DNA of 23,001 nucleotides from Campylobacteraceae bacterium (lineage in GTDB: Bacteria; Campylobacterota; Campylobacteria; Campylobacterales; Sulfurovaceae): the NCBI GenBank assembly GCA_027063325.1, contig JAMOSA010000335.1, forward strand, positions 1 to 23,001, given 5' to 3'. Of this stretch, positions 15,184 through 22,067 are shown in pieces; position 1 is the first letter of the stretch; each line of letters starts with the position of its first letter. The position numbers were made by a program, and so were the translations under genes. The notes under the pieces are model-generated. The model saw only the letters and a program-made list of their open reading frames with translations, did no database searches and was not told the DNA's origin.

Positions 15184-16371
15184 ATGGAATTGAGCCAAAA
15201 GTATCATCCTATCAATATAGATGATATAGTAGGACAAAAACATCTACTTGACATAGATGCACCATTTAGAAAACTATTAAAAAACAATGCCTTACCCCAC
15301 TCACTCTTTTTTGGACCACCTGGGTGTGGTAAAACAACTCTTGCCAGAATTATAGCAAAAGAGTTAAATAGACCCTTTTACCAATTCAATGCAACCACCA
15401 TAAAGATTGATGAAATTAGAAAGATATTTACCCAATACAGATCTTCACTCATAAAACCAATTATATTTATAGATGAAACACACCGCCTCTCAAAACCACA
15501 ACAAGAAGTTCTGTTACCACATATGGAGAATAGTAACATTTTGATATTGGGAGCTTCTACATCAAATCCATACTATGCACTTACCCCTGCTATTCGTTCT
15601 CGTTCAATGCTGTTTGAACTACTAGCAATATCAAATCAGGATATGCAAAAACTACTCAACAAAATAGTACAAAATGAGGATATCTATATAGAAGAGTTGG
15701 CAAAAGAGTACCTGATAAAATCAAGTAGTGGTGATGTAAGAGCAATGCTGCAACTACTTCAAAGTGCTACTATTGTATCAAACAGAGTTACTGTAGATAT
15801 ACTCAAATCACTTAGACCACAGCCAATCAGTGCAGGTTCAAATAATACAAACAGCCATTATGAACTAATATCTGCACTCATTAAAAGCATCAGAGGCAGT
15901 GATATAGATGCCTCTGTATATTGGCTTGCAAGAGTTATAGAAGATGCAGAACCTCCAGAATTTATAGCCAGAAGATTGGCAATATTGGCTTCTGAAGATA
16001 TAGGCAACGCCAATCCAAATGCACTCAATTTAGCCTCATCTACACTAAATATTGTCTCAAATATAGGTTATCCAGAAGCTAGAATCCCTTTGGCACAATT
16101 AGTTATATATCTAGCCTCTTCACCCAAATCAAATAGTGCATATCAAGCTATAAACAAAGCCCAAGATATGATTAGAGACGGAGTTATATACAGTGTGCCA
16201 CAGCATCTGAAAAATCACTCCAAAGAGTATCTGTATCCACATGATTTTGGAGGTTGGATAATACAAGAGTATCTACCCTGCTCTATTTCACAAATTTATA
16301 AGAGTAAAAAGATGGGATTTGAAAAGATTTTAGATGAATGGATAGAGAAGATAAAAAAGAGTAGAGATTGA
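15184..16371 (+). CDS. rarA: Replication-associated recombination protein A (AAA+ ATPase)
   Basis: A 395-residue RarA/MgsA-family clamp-loader-like ATPase that acts at stalled replication forks. The Walker A motif GPPGCGKT is at residues 44-51, and Walker B with D97-E98 (FIDETHR) is followed by the family's QQEVLLPHME. GASTSNP corresponds to sensor 1 and RSR to the arginine finger. The C-terminal RRLAILASEDIGNANP is diagnostic for RarA rather than RuvB or DnaX. It lacks an obvious N-terminal extension. It is the last gene of the rsmA operon, three bases after the previous stop. Confidence 0.95.
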   Translation: MELSQKYHPINIDDIVGQKHLLDIDAPFRKLLKNNALPHSLFFGPPGCGKTTLARIIAKELNRPFYQFNATTIKIDEIRKIFTQYRSSLIKPIIFIDETHRLSKPQQEVLLPHMENSNILILGASTSNPYYALTPAIRSRSMLFELLAISNQDMQKLLNKIVQNEDIYIEELAKEYLIKSSSGDVRAMLQLLQSATIVSNRVTVDILKSLRPQPISAGSNNTNSHYELISALIKSIRGSDIDASVYWLARVIEDAEPPEFIARRLAILASEDIGNANPNALNLASSTLNIVSNIGYPEARIPLAQLVIYLASSPKSNSAYQAINKAQDMIRDGVIYSVPQHLKNHSKEYLYPHDFGGWIIQEYLPCSISQIYKSKKMGFEKILDEWIEKIKKSRD

Positions 16372-16391
16372 GAGTAATCTCCATCTCTACT
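16360..16391 (-). terminator. Strong GNRA-capped hairpin at convergent gene ends
   Basis: AGTAGAGAT-T-GAGA, loop GTAA, TCTC-C-ATCTCTACT gives 9 bp, one mismatch and 4 bp. It overlaps the stop codons of rarA and of the convergent gene. On the minus strand it is followed by CTTTTTTATC, a good T tract, so it should terminate the minus-strand gene. The plus-strand side has no T run. Confidence 0.75.
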
Positions 16392-16827
16392 AATCAAGAT
16401 TGGATATCATCTCCTGAGCTTTTAGTGAATCTATACTGCCAGATAGATAATCTGATTCAACTTCATCAAGTTTTCTTAATAGATATTCTCTAAATTTACC
16501 CTCTCTTACTTTCAATTTTATCTGATCCCTCATATAGTTGAAGTTTGGAAACAAAGAGAGTACTTTATCCTTGACACTACTTTGTATCCAGACACTCTTT
16601 GCCTGTTCTAAAGGCATATTGTTTAGATCTAATATCTCAGAACCAGTTGCATCTTTTGTATAAAATCTCTTCATATCATCATCTGTAATTTGAGTAGCAT
16701 AACCATTATTTCCTGCTGGTACAATACTGGCTAACTGCTCTCCTTGATTAACATTTGATATGAAATTTACTATCAGATACAAAAAACCTACACCAACACC
16801 ACCAATAATTAAAATATTTTTTATCAT
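16390..16827 (-). CDS. Membrane-anchored hypothetical protein
   Basis: A 145-residue protein, taking the ATG at 16827, which has AAGGG about 9 nt upstream. An in-frame ATG at 16887 would add 20 residues, but it lies at the edge of a 14-bp palindrome and has no evident ribosome site. Residues 2-22 form one hydrophobic segment (IKNILIIGGVGVGFLYLIVNF), a membrane anchor or uncleaved signal. The rest is hydrophilic and looks helical near the C-terminus (LRKLDEVESDYLSGS), so it is probably periplasmic. I do not recognise the family. The terminator hairpin overlaps its end. Confidence 0.72.
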   Translation of the reverse strand: MIKNILIIGGVGVGFLYLIVNFISNVNQGEQLASIVPAGNNGYATQITDDDMKRFYTKDATGSEILDLNNMPLEQAKSVWIQSSVKDKVLSLFPNFNYMRDQIKLKVREGKFREYLLRKLDEVESDYLSGSIDSLKAQEMISNLD

Positions 16828-16872
16828 AGAAGTAACCCTTTGTATATCAAAAAATGGTTGCAATTCACAAGA

Positions 16873-16886
16873 TGAATGATCATTCA
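16873..16886. promoter_or_regulatory. Perfect 14-bp palindrome TGAATGATCATTCA, possible operator
   Basis: It lies 46-59 nt upstream of the ATG of the membrane-anchored gene. The layout resembles operators of TetR/AcrR-type regulators. No regulator gene is nearby and no clear -10 box can be fixed, so the role is inferred from symmetry and position. Confidence 0.4.
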
Positions 16887-17000
16887 CTACAATTAAAATT
16901 ACACTACAGATGGGTTGATTATATCAAATTTTACAGTATAAACAGCATAATATAGATAGCAATTATTAAAATTGTTATAAAAACTTTACAATTTAGGAGC

Positions 17001-17033
17001 ATACAGATATACAAATATATTGCATATCTGTAT
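17001..17033 (-). terminator. Hairpin after the four-cysteine gene
   Basis: ATACAGATAT (17001-17010) and ATATCTGTAT (17024-17033) are perfect 10-bp arms around a 13-nt loop. It starts 4 nt after the stop of the minus-strand small gene. No strong T tract follows. Confidence 0.45.
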
Positions 17034-17037
17034 TATA

Positions 17038-17199
17038 TTAATCCTTTCTTTGAATAAACTTCCCACAACCTTTATCAGGTGTACCTCCAAAGCTTTTAAT
17101 CTCTCTTGCTGTGCCATCTTGAGCAATTTTGGCTCTATTGCACTCTGGATTTTTTATACAACTCTCATTTTTACATCCTACATCTTCAGGTACAGACAT
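17038..17199 (-). CDS. 53-residue four-cysteine protein
   Basis: A small gene that I translated on the minus strand: ATG at 17199, stop at 17038-17040, with AAGGGG a few bases before the ATG. The product starts MSVPEDVGCKNESC and ends GCGKFIQRKD. Cysteines at 9, 14, 20 and 45 could bind a metal ion or an iron-sulfur cluster. It is rich in Lys and Gly, with no signal peptide or membrane segment. It looks like a conserved small protein family of this phylum, but I cannot name it. It has its own -10 box and is divergent from the AEC transporter. A long plus-strand frame crosses it, but that is only an upstream extension of the transporter frame. Confidence 0.78.
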   Translation of the reverse strand: MSVPEDVGCKNESCIKNPECNRAKIAQDGTAREIKSFGGTPDKGCGKFIQRKD

Positions 17200-17216
17200 A
17201 AAAGACCCCTTTTGGA

Positions 17217-17222
17217 TAAAAT
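17217..17222 (+). promoter_or_regulatory. Possible -10 box (TAAAAT) for the AEC transporter
   Basis: GATAAAAT lies about 32 nt before the TTG start at 17254 and overlaps the region that also serves the divergent small gene. It is a weak match. Confidence 0.35.
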
Positions 17223-17231
17223 TTCAAAGCG

Positions 17232-17237
17232 ATTATA
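17232..17237 (-). promoter_or_regulatory. -10 box (TATAAT) for the four-cysteine gene
   Basis: GATATAAT on the minus strand lies about 33 nt before the ATG at 17199. It interleaves with the transporter's promoter and ribosome site, so the two transcripts may compete. Confidence 0.5.
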
Positions 17238-17253
17238 TCACAAAGGGGATAAT

Positions 17254-18162
17254 TTGATAGATGTTTTTATATCAATTGGGGGTATATATCTGTTTATACT
17301 GCTTGGATTTATTGGTAAAAAGTATTTCAAAGAGAAAATTGATGAAAAGAGTATAGTTCTTATATCTATATATTTACTTCAACCTATGCTTGTATTTTGG
17401 GGACTCACATCAAGACCTATTGATTCTACTATCAAAGAGGCTCCTGTACTCTTTTTGATAGCTATATTTATACTGCTTGTTATATCTTTGATTCTTGCTA
17501 CACTCTATTTTGATGATAAAAAGAGTCGTTCAATAGCTATTGTAGGTTCAATTGTCGGAAATACCGGCAATCTTGGAATACCACTTGGCATTGCTCTTTT
17601 TGGTGAAGAGTCTATAATATATACAAGCATCATAAATTTGGTAAATGTATTTATTGTATATACAATAGGTGTATATTTTTATTCAAGGGGTAATTTTAGT
17701 ATAGTTGAATCTATCAAAAATATATTTAAACTTCCTGCAATATGGTTTGGAGTATTTGCCATACTGTTTAATCTGTTTGGATTTAATCTGCCACACTCTC
17801 TACTCTTGCCTCTTAAAATGGGAGCTTATGCCACTATGGTTTTGCAATTAATGATATTTGGTATATATTTAGCTACTGTAAAGATTTCCAATATAGACAA
17901 GAGACTGGTTACTTTTACAATAATATTTAAGTTTATAATTACACCTATTATAGCTATAGTTTTACTATATACCATAAATAGTGTACCAATAGTATATAAT
18001 GTAGTCATACTGGAACTTCTTGTACCTTTAGCTGTAATGAATGTAAATCTAGCAGCATTGTATGATTGTAAACCAGAACAGGTAGCATTTTTGACATTTG
18101 CAACATCTTTTATCTTTTTGGTATATCTATTTATGATGGTCAAATGGATATTTTTAGTATAA
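17254..18162 (+). CDS. AEC (auxin efflux carrier)-family transporter
   Basis: A 302-residue integral membrane protein, the normal size for the family. I chose the TTG at 17254, preceded by AAAGGGG at 17242-17248. The longer frame from 17020 would run antisense through the four-cysteine gene and has no supporting features. Hydrophobic helices fill the chain, eight to ten in number. The family motif GNTGNLGIPLGIALFGEE sits in the middle, at a half-repeat boundary. Substrates of bacterial members include malate and other organic acids, but none can be inferred here. A bidirectional terminator follows. Confidence 0.85.
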   Translation: MIDVFISIGGIYLFILLGFIGKKYFKEKIDEKSIVLISIYLLQPMLVFWGLTSRPIDSTIKEAPVLFLIAIFILLVISLILATLYFDDKKSRSIAIVGSIVGNTGNLGIPLGIALFGEESIIYTSIINLVNVFIVYTIGVYFYSRGNFSIVESIKNIFKLPAIWFGVFAILFNLFGFNLPHSLLLPLKMGAYATMVLQLMIFGIYLATVKISNIDKRLVTFTIIFKFIITPIIAIVLLYTINSVPIVYNVVILELLVPLAVMNVNLAALYDCKPEQVAFLTFATSFIFLVYLFMMVKWIFLV

Positions 18163-18201
18163 AAAAAGATTGGCTTTTTATAGAGTCAATCTACTTTTTT
18201 T
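18161..18201. terminator. Bidirectional terminator between the AEC gene and the exonuclease
   Basis: A7, then AGATTG (18167-18172), a 14-nt loop, CAATCT (18187-18192), then AC and T7 (18195-18201). The flanking A and T runs give a T tract to either strand. The right part lies within the 3' end of the exonuclease gene. Confidence 0.65.
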
Positions 18202-18978
18202 CTTTAATTTATTTATCTCTTTGGTTGACATTTTAGCAAATCTTACCAAATCATCACTACTCTTTACAAAATGGGGTATATTATTTAGTGATTTTTGAAA
18301 TATCTTTGATGTAGCTAGTGCATCACTGTATGCTCTATGGTGGCTTTGCAATCCCAAATTTAGGGTCTCATTTAGATATGCTAAGCCATACTTTTGACTC
18401 TCAAAAGTCCTTTTTGCCAACTCTATGGTACAAATTGTCTGATTACCAATAGAACCCAAACCAAACCTTTGAAATGAAGCGTTCAAAAATGTATAATCAA
18501 ACTTGGCATTATGTGCTACAAATATAGCATCACCCAAAAATTCTCTAAGAGATCTCAAAGCCTCTTTTCTATCTGGAGCACCTATTAAATCATCTGGCAT
18601 AATACCTGTAAGTTCTGATATATGGTATGGCAGATAGCTACACTGTACAAAACTCTCTAATTTATCTACTATTTTACCTCTTTGATACATTACTGCACCT
18701 ATCTCAATAACTTGTGAATAACCCGGTTTTGAGCCATTGGTCTCTATATCTATAATACAGTATCTATCATCTTGCCAAGGTGTAAAGTATGTACTTAGTC
18801 TATATCCTATCAAAGACTCCTCTATAGGATAACCAAAGCTTTGGAGTAAGAGATATAGTGTATCTCTTTCTTCTTTGAATGGACTATACTCTTTTGTTAA
18901 ATTATCAAACTGTTCATAACTCAATTCACCTCTGTTTTTGCGAAAAGCCTGGGTGAGTCTATCGAAGAGATTTTGCAT
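18178..18978 (-). CDS. DEDDh 3'-5' exonuclease (DNA polymerase III epsilon-like)
   Basis: A 266-residue protein from the ATG at 18978; a TTG two codons upstream is less likely. All catalytic residues are present: D77 and E79 (IIDIET), D161 (AHNAKFDYTF) and H214-x4-D219 (HHRAYSD). This is an active RNase T/DnaQ-type exonuclease domain, which removes 3' nucleotides from DNA or RNA. The first 75 residues are extra to the core domain, contain a helix-rich segment (NLFDRLTQAF) and have no family I recognise. It overlaps trpF by 20 bases and is the last gene of the rpe-trpF operon. Whether it is the replicative proofreading subunit or an auxiliary nuclease is open. Confidence 0.88.
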   Translation of the reverse strand: MQNLFDRLTQAFRKNRGELSYEQFDNLTKEYSPFKEERDTLYLLLQSFGYPIEESLIGYRLSTYFTPWQDDRYCIIDIETNGSKPGYSQVIEIGAVMYQRGKIVDKLESFVQCSYLPYHISELTGIMPDDLIGAPDRKEALRSLREFLGDAIFVAHNAKFDYTFLNASFQRFGLGSIGNQTICTIELAKRTFESQKYGLAYLNETLNLGLQSHHRAYSDALATSKIFQKSLNNIPHFVKSSDDLVRFAKMSTKEINKLKKKSRLTL

Positions 18979-19552
18979 TATCAATAAACGCTTTCACTTT
19001 ATTAGGGTCTTTTTTGCCTTTTGTAGCTTCAGTTGCACTACTTACATCTACACCATAAAATCCAAATCCATCAAGTTCACACAAATTGTCTGCACTCAAA
19101 CCACCAGCTAATATAATTTTGGAGCAATCTATACCATTGAACCAATCCAAATTGAGTCTCTTGCCACTACCACCATACTCTTTGACAAAAGCATCAACCA
19201 ATCTATACCTATCATTAAACAATTCTATATCTTTTGGCTCTTTTACTCTAATAACCGGTAGAGTGGCTATTGGCAAAGAGTCTATAAACTCTTTTGTAAC
19301 TTCCCAATGGAGTTGTGCTAGTGTTATACCACAAAAAGAAGATATTTTCATAATATTCTCTTTTGAGTCTTCTACAAACAATCCAACTTTCTCTACAAAA
19401 GGGGGAAGCTTTTTTATTATATCACTGGCATCTTTTGGTGATATATATCTAGGAGATTTCTCATAAAATACAAATCCAAGTGCATCAGCCCCATACTCTA
19501 TAGCTACCATTGCATCTTCATAGTTTGTAATGCCACAAATCTTTACACGCAT
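18959..19552 (-). CDS. trpF: Phosphoribosylanthranilate isomerase
   Basis: A 197-residue TIM barrel catalysing the third step of tryptophan synthesis, from PRA to CdRP. Catalytic Cys6 (KICGITN) and Asp120 (RLVDAF) are in place. The phosphate-binding LAGGLSADN and GVDVSSATE motifs are clear. It is a stand-alone enzyme here, not fused to TrpC. The ATG is four bases after the rpe stop, without a strong ribosome site, suggesting translational coupling. Confidence 0.96.
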   Translation of the reverse strand: MRVKICGITNYEDAMVAIEYGADALGFVFYEKSPRYISPKDASDIIKKLPPFVEKVGLFVEDSKENIMKISSFCGITLAQLHWEVTKEFIDSLPIATLPVIRVKEPKDIELFNDRYRLVDAFVKEYGGSGKRLNLDWFNGIDCSKIILAGGLSADNLCELDGFGFYGVDVSSATEATKGKKDPNKVKAFIDNAKSLR

Positions 19553-19556
19553 ACTT

Positions 19557-20198
19557 TTACTTTAGTGAATCTATTGCACTCTTGTAGCCATCTTTGTGAC
19601 CAAAGACATAACTACCTGCTACTACTATATCAACTCCAGCATCTTTGAGTAAATTTATATTTTTATCACTCACTCCTCCATCTACTTCAATTAAGCAATT
19701 TGGATTAATCTGCTCTATCATATCCTTTAAAACTTTTGCTTTTTTTACAACTGATGGTATAAACTTTTGTCCGCCAAATCCCGGATTTACACTCATTAGT
19801 AATACCATACTCAATTTTTCTATCAAATATTCAATACTTTGTGGTGGAGTGTGAGGATTGAGTACAATAGCAGGTTCAATACCAAGTGATGCTATTTTAC
19901 TAATAAGTCTATCTGGATGTCTCTCTGACTCTATATGAAAAGAGATATATTTTGGCTTTAGTGGAGCAAACAGATCTACAAAAAAATTGTTATCCTCTAC
20001 CATCAAATGTATATCAAGAGGTTTTGTAGCTATATTGGCAACAGGCTTTACAACAACAGGACCAATAGTAAGATTTGGTACAAAATGTCCATCCATCACA
20101 TCAACATGAACCAAATCACAACCAGCTTCACAAATAGCTTCAATTTCTGATTTTAAATTACCAAAATCAGCAGATAAAATACTGGGAGCAACAAGCAT
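19557..20198 (-). CDS. rpe: Ribulose-phosphate 3-epimerase
   Basis: A 213-residue TIM barrel interconverting ribulose 5-phosphate and xylulose 5-phosphate in the pentose phosphate pathway. I chose the ATG at 20198 (MLVAPSILSADF), which has AAAGG 8 nt upstream; the frame extends further to 20249, but that part looks like leader. Metal and catalytic residues His31, Asp33 and Asp36 (VHVDVMDGHFVPN), NPGFGGQ and EVDGG are present. It is the first gene of the operon with trpF and the exonuclease. Confidence 0.96.
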   Translation of the reverse strand: MLVAPSILSADFGNLKSEIEAICEAGCDLVHVDVMDGHFVPNLTIGPVVVKPVANIATKPLDIHLMVEDNNFFVDLFAPLKPKYISFHIESERHPDRLISKIASLGIEPAIVLNPHTPPQSIEYLIEKLSMVLLMSVNPGFGGQKFIPSVVKKAKVLKDMIEQINPNCLIEVDGGVSDKNINLLKDAGVDIVVAGSYVFGHKDGYKSAIDSLK

Positions 20199-20229
20199 AA
20201 ATAAACCTTTGGAGTAAAAATTGTAGGGT

Positions 20230-20238
20230 ATTATAGCA
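20230..20238 (-). promoter_or_regulatory. Extended -10 promoter (TGCTATAAT) for the rpe operon
   Basis: TGC precedes a perfect TATAAT, placing the start about 25 nt before the rpe ATG. No -35 box is needed with an extended -10 element, and none is seen. The element lies inside the discarded 5' extension of the rpe frame, which supports the ATG at 20198. Confidence 0.65.
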
Positions 20239-20276
20239 TATAGAATCATTTAAAATTTAATATCAAAGCCTATAAA

Positions 20277-20290
20277 TCTTTATATAAAGA
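20277..20290. repeat. 14-bp palindrome TCTTTATATAAAGA
   Basis: A perfect palindrome lies between the rpe promoter and the 3' end of the tRNA gene. It is AT-rich and has no loop, so a protein site or chance are both possible. Confidence 0.3.
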
Positions 20291-20356
20291 ATCTATAATA
20301 ATATTTAAAAAGGATTATAAAAGTAATATTTGATTATAATTTCGTGGAAGTTAAAG

Positions 20357-20431
20357 TGGTGACCCCTAGGAGACTCGAACTCCTGTGGCCAGGATGAAAA
20401 CCTGGAATCCTAACCGCTAGATGAAGGGGCC
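20357..20431 (-). tRNA. tRNA-Glu (UUC), CCA encoded
   Basis: The minus-strand transcript begins GGCCCCTTCATCTAGCGGTT. It has a D arm and an anticodon stem CCAGG/CCTGG around the loop TTTTCAT, giving anticodon UUC. The T arm is GGAGTTCGAGTCTCC, and the acceptor end AGGGGTC is followed by A and an encoded CCA. All stems pair. It stands alone with its own -10 box. Confidence 0.97.
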
Positions 20432-20466
20432 ATTTTGTTCTGAAACCTTATCGCTTCGTGAGTAGA

Positions 20467-20472
20467 ATTATA
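20467..20472 (-). promoter_or_regulatory. -10 box (TATAAT) for tRNA-Glu
   Basis: On the minus strand TATAAT lies 35 nt before the tRNA 5' end, allowing a leader of roughly 28 nt for RNase P to remove. Confidence 0.55.
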
Positions 20473-20522
20473 TAAAGTATATCCTTAAAAAATACTTAAA
20501 TTTTAAAAATTTGGAGAAAATA

Positions 20523-21017
20523 ATGAAAAAACCTCTACTATCTATAGTAGCTGTCTCTATAATAACAATAATTAGCGGTTGTAGCTTTATAGATAAACCA
20601 AAACCTCAACAGCATCAAACAGGAGTATTTGTTGTATGGAAAACTCCTTATATGAAATATGCAGATCAGGGTTTTTTATATGAAGAGCCTGGAAATATTA
20701 AATTAGAAGTATATGAATCTGGTCAAGCTGCTATGCAGATAGCTATAAGAGATGGCAAAATATGTAGTGGTAATATGTGTACAAGCAAAAGTGAATTTAA
20801 CAAACGATACCTAAGTGCCAACTATCCACCTGATATAGTAAAAGATATTCTATTAGGTCATGAAATAATGGGTGGTAAAAATAAAAAAGAGGTTATTGGA
20901 GGCTTTGTGCAGACTATCAAAGAGCCAGATTTATATGATATAGAGTACTCTGTAATAAATAGCTCTGTTATATTTAAAGACAGTTTCAATAATATTTTGA
21001 TAAAAATTACGAAATGA
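20523..21017 (+). CDS. Putative lipoprotein of unknown function
   Basis: A 164-residue protein from the ATG at 20523, with GGAG (20513-20516) 6 nt upstream; the frame itself opens at an upstream TTG that overlaps that ribosome site. The N-terminus is MKK, a hydrophobic stretch and a lipobox ISGC with Cys20, so it should be lipidated and anchored in the inner or outer membrane. A proline/glutamine-rich linker follows. The mature domain begins GVFVVWKTPYMKYADQGFLY and contains two close cysteines (KICSGNMC), possibly a disulfide. It ends seven bases before the nfo start. I do not recognise a named family with confidence. Confidence 0.85.
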   Translation: MKKPLLSIVAVSIITIISGCSFIDKPKPQQHQTGVFVVWKTPYMKYADQGFLYEEPGNIKLEVYESGQAAMQIAIRDGKICSGNMCTSKSEFNKRYLSANYPPDIVKDILLGHEIMGGKNKKEVIGGFVQTIKEPDLYDIEYSVINSSVIFKDSFNNILIKITK

Positions 21018-21024
21018 GGATAGT

Positions 21025-21918
21025 ATGAAGTATGTAGGAGCTCATGTAAGTGCATCTGGCGGGGTGGAGAATGCTCCGTTGAATGCTCTAAAGATAGGTG
21101 CAAAGGCATTTGCACTCTTTACCAAAAATCAAAGACAATGGGTAGCCAAGCCATTAACTCAAAAATCTATAGATGCATTTAAAGCAAATCTAAAAGAGGC
21201 AAATATAGACCCCAAACATGTACTACCACATGATAGTTATCTCATAAACTTAGGACATCCAGAGAGCCAAAAGCTACAAAAATCAAGAGATGCTTTCATA
21301 GATGAACTGTTTAGATGCCATCAATTAGGACTTGATAAGCTAAATTTTCATCCAGGTAGTCACCTGGTAAAGATACCAAAAAGAGCAAAAGATTATGAAG
21401 AGCAGTTACACAAAGCTGAAATTGATTGTTTGGAAGTGATAGCAGAATCTATGAATATAGCAATAGAAGCTACAAAAGATACAAATGTAAAACTTGTAAT
21501 AGAAAATACAGCTGGTCAAGGTACAAATCTGGGATACAAGTTTGAACATCTGGCTTTTTTGATAGATAGAGTAGAGGATAAAAGTAGAGTTGGAGTATGT
21601 ATAGATACCTGTCATACATTTACAGCAGGATATGATTTTCGTACCCAAAAGAGTTATGAAGAGGCTACAGCTTTGTTTGATGAGATAGTAGGATTTGAAT
21701 ATCTGTGTGGTATGCATATAAATGACTCTAAAGTACCTCTTGGTTCAAGAGTAGATAGACACCACTCTTTGGGTAAAGGTGAATTGGGTTGGGAACCATT
21801 TAGACTGATTATGAATGATCCAAGACTTGATGATATACCTTTGATACTTGAAACAATAGACGAAGAGTTGTGGCCACAGGAGATAAGAGAGTTATATAAT
21901 CTTATTCAAGATAAGTAG
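21025..21918 (+). CDS. nfo: Endonuclease IV
   Basis: A 297-residue AP endonuclease that cuts DNA 5' of abasic sites in base-excision repair and binds three zinc ions. The N-terminus MKYVGAHVSASGG and the metal-binding motifs LNFHPGSH, IENTAGQG, CIDTCHTFTAGYD, MHINDSK and DRHHSLGKG are all intact. GAGGA precedes the ATG. It is probably co-transcribed with the upstream lipoprotein gene, given the seven-base gap. Confidence 0.97.
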   Translation: MKYVGAHVSASGGVENAPLNALKIGAKAFALFTKNQRQWVAKPLTQKSIDAFKANLKEANIDPKHVLPHDSYLINLGHPESQKLQKSRDAFIDELFRCHQLGLDKLNFHPGSHLVKIPKRAKDYEEQLHKAEIDCLEVIAESMNIAIEATKDTNVKLVIENTAGQGTNLGYKFEHLAFLIDRVEDKSRVGVCIDTCHTFTAGYDFRTQKSYEEATALFDEIVGFEYLCGMHINDSKVPLGSRVDRHHSLGKGELGWEPFRLIMNDPRLDDIPLILETIDEELWPQEIRELYNLIQDK

Positions 21919-21961
21919 GTTTAATATTTGATGTTATGCAGGTATAATTTTATTATTCAAT

Positions 21962-21998
21962 GCTCAAAGCCACAGGCTAAGAGCTTAAAACCTTTTTT
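21962..21998 (+). terminator. Probable terminator of nfo
   Basis: GCTC-AA-AGCC, loop ACA, GGCT-AA-GAGC forms an interrupted stem (21962-21984) about 43 nt after the stop. A six-T run follows at 21993-21998. The 8-nt gap before the T run weakens the call. Confidence 0.5.
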
Positions 21999-22040
21999 AA
22001 ATATCTCTACATTAGGAAGTGAGGCTTCAGACTTACCAAG

Positions 22041-22058
22041 ATGGGATTGAAATCCCAT
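22041..22058 (-). terminator. Hairpin ATGGGAT-TGAA-ATCCCAT after the intact nuclease gene
   Basis: A 7-bp perfect stem with a 4-nt loop lies 9 nt beyond the nuclease stop on the minus strand. No T tract follows on either side, so termination is uncertain. Confidence 0.45.
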
Positions 22059-22067
22059 TTCCAAATA

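Noticed and set aside
17020..17253. N-terminal extension of the AEC transporter frame
   Set aside because: It is antisense to a convincing 53-residue gene, has no ribosome site, and would make the transporter about 80 residues longer than its family.
20199..20249. Longer start for rpe
   Set aside because: The segment contains the extended -10 promoter, and homologues start at MLVAPSIL-type sequence. The ATG at 20198 has a ribosome site.
22036..22062. GGGATTGAAATCCC-like sequence resembling part of a CRISPR repeat
   Set aside because: It occurs once, with no spaced copies and no cas genes in the window. It is better read as a simple hairpin after the nuclease gene.
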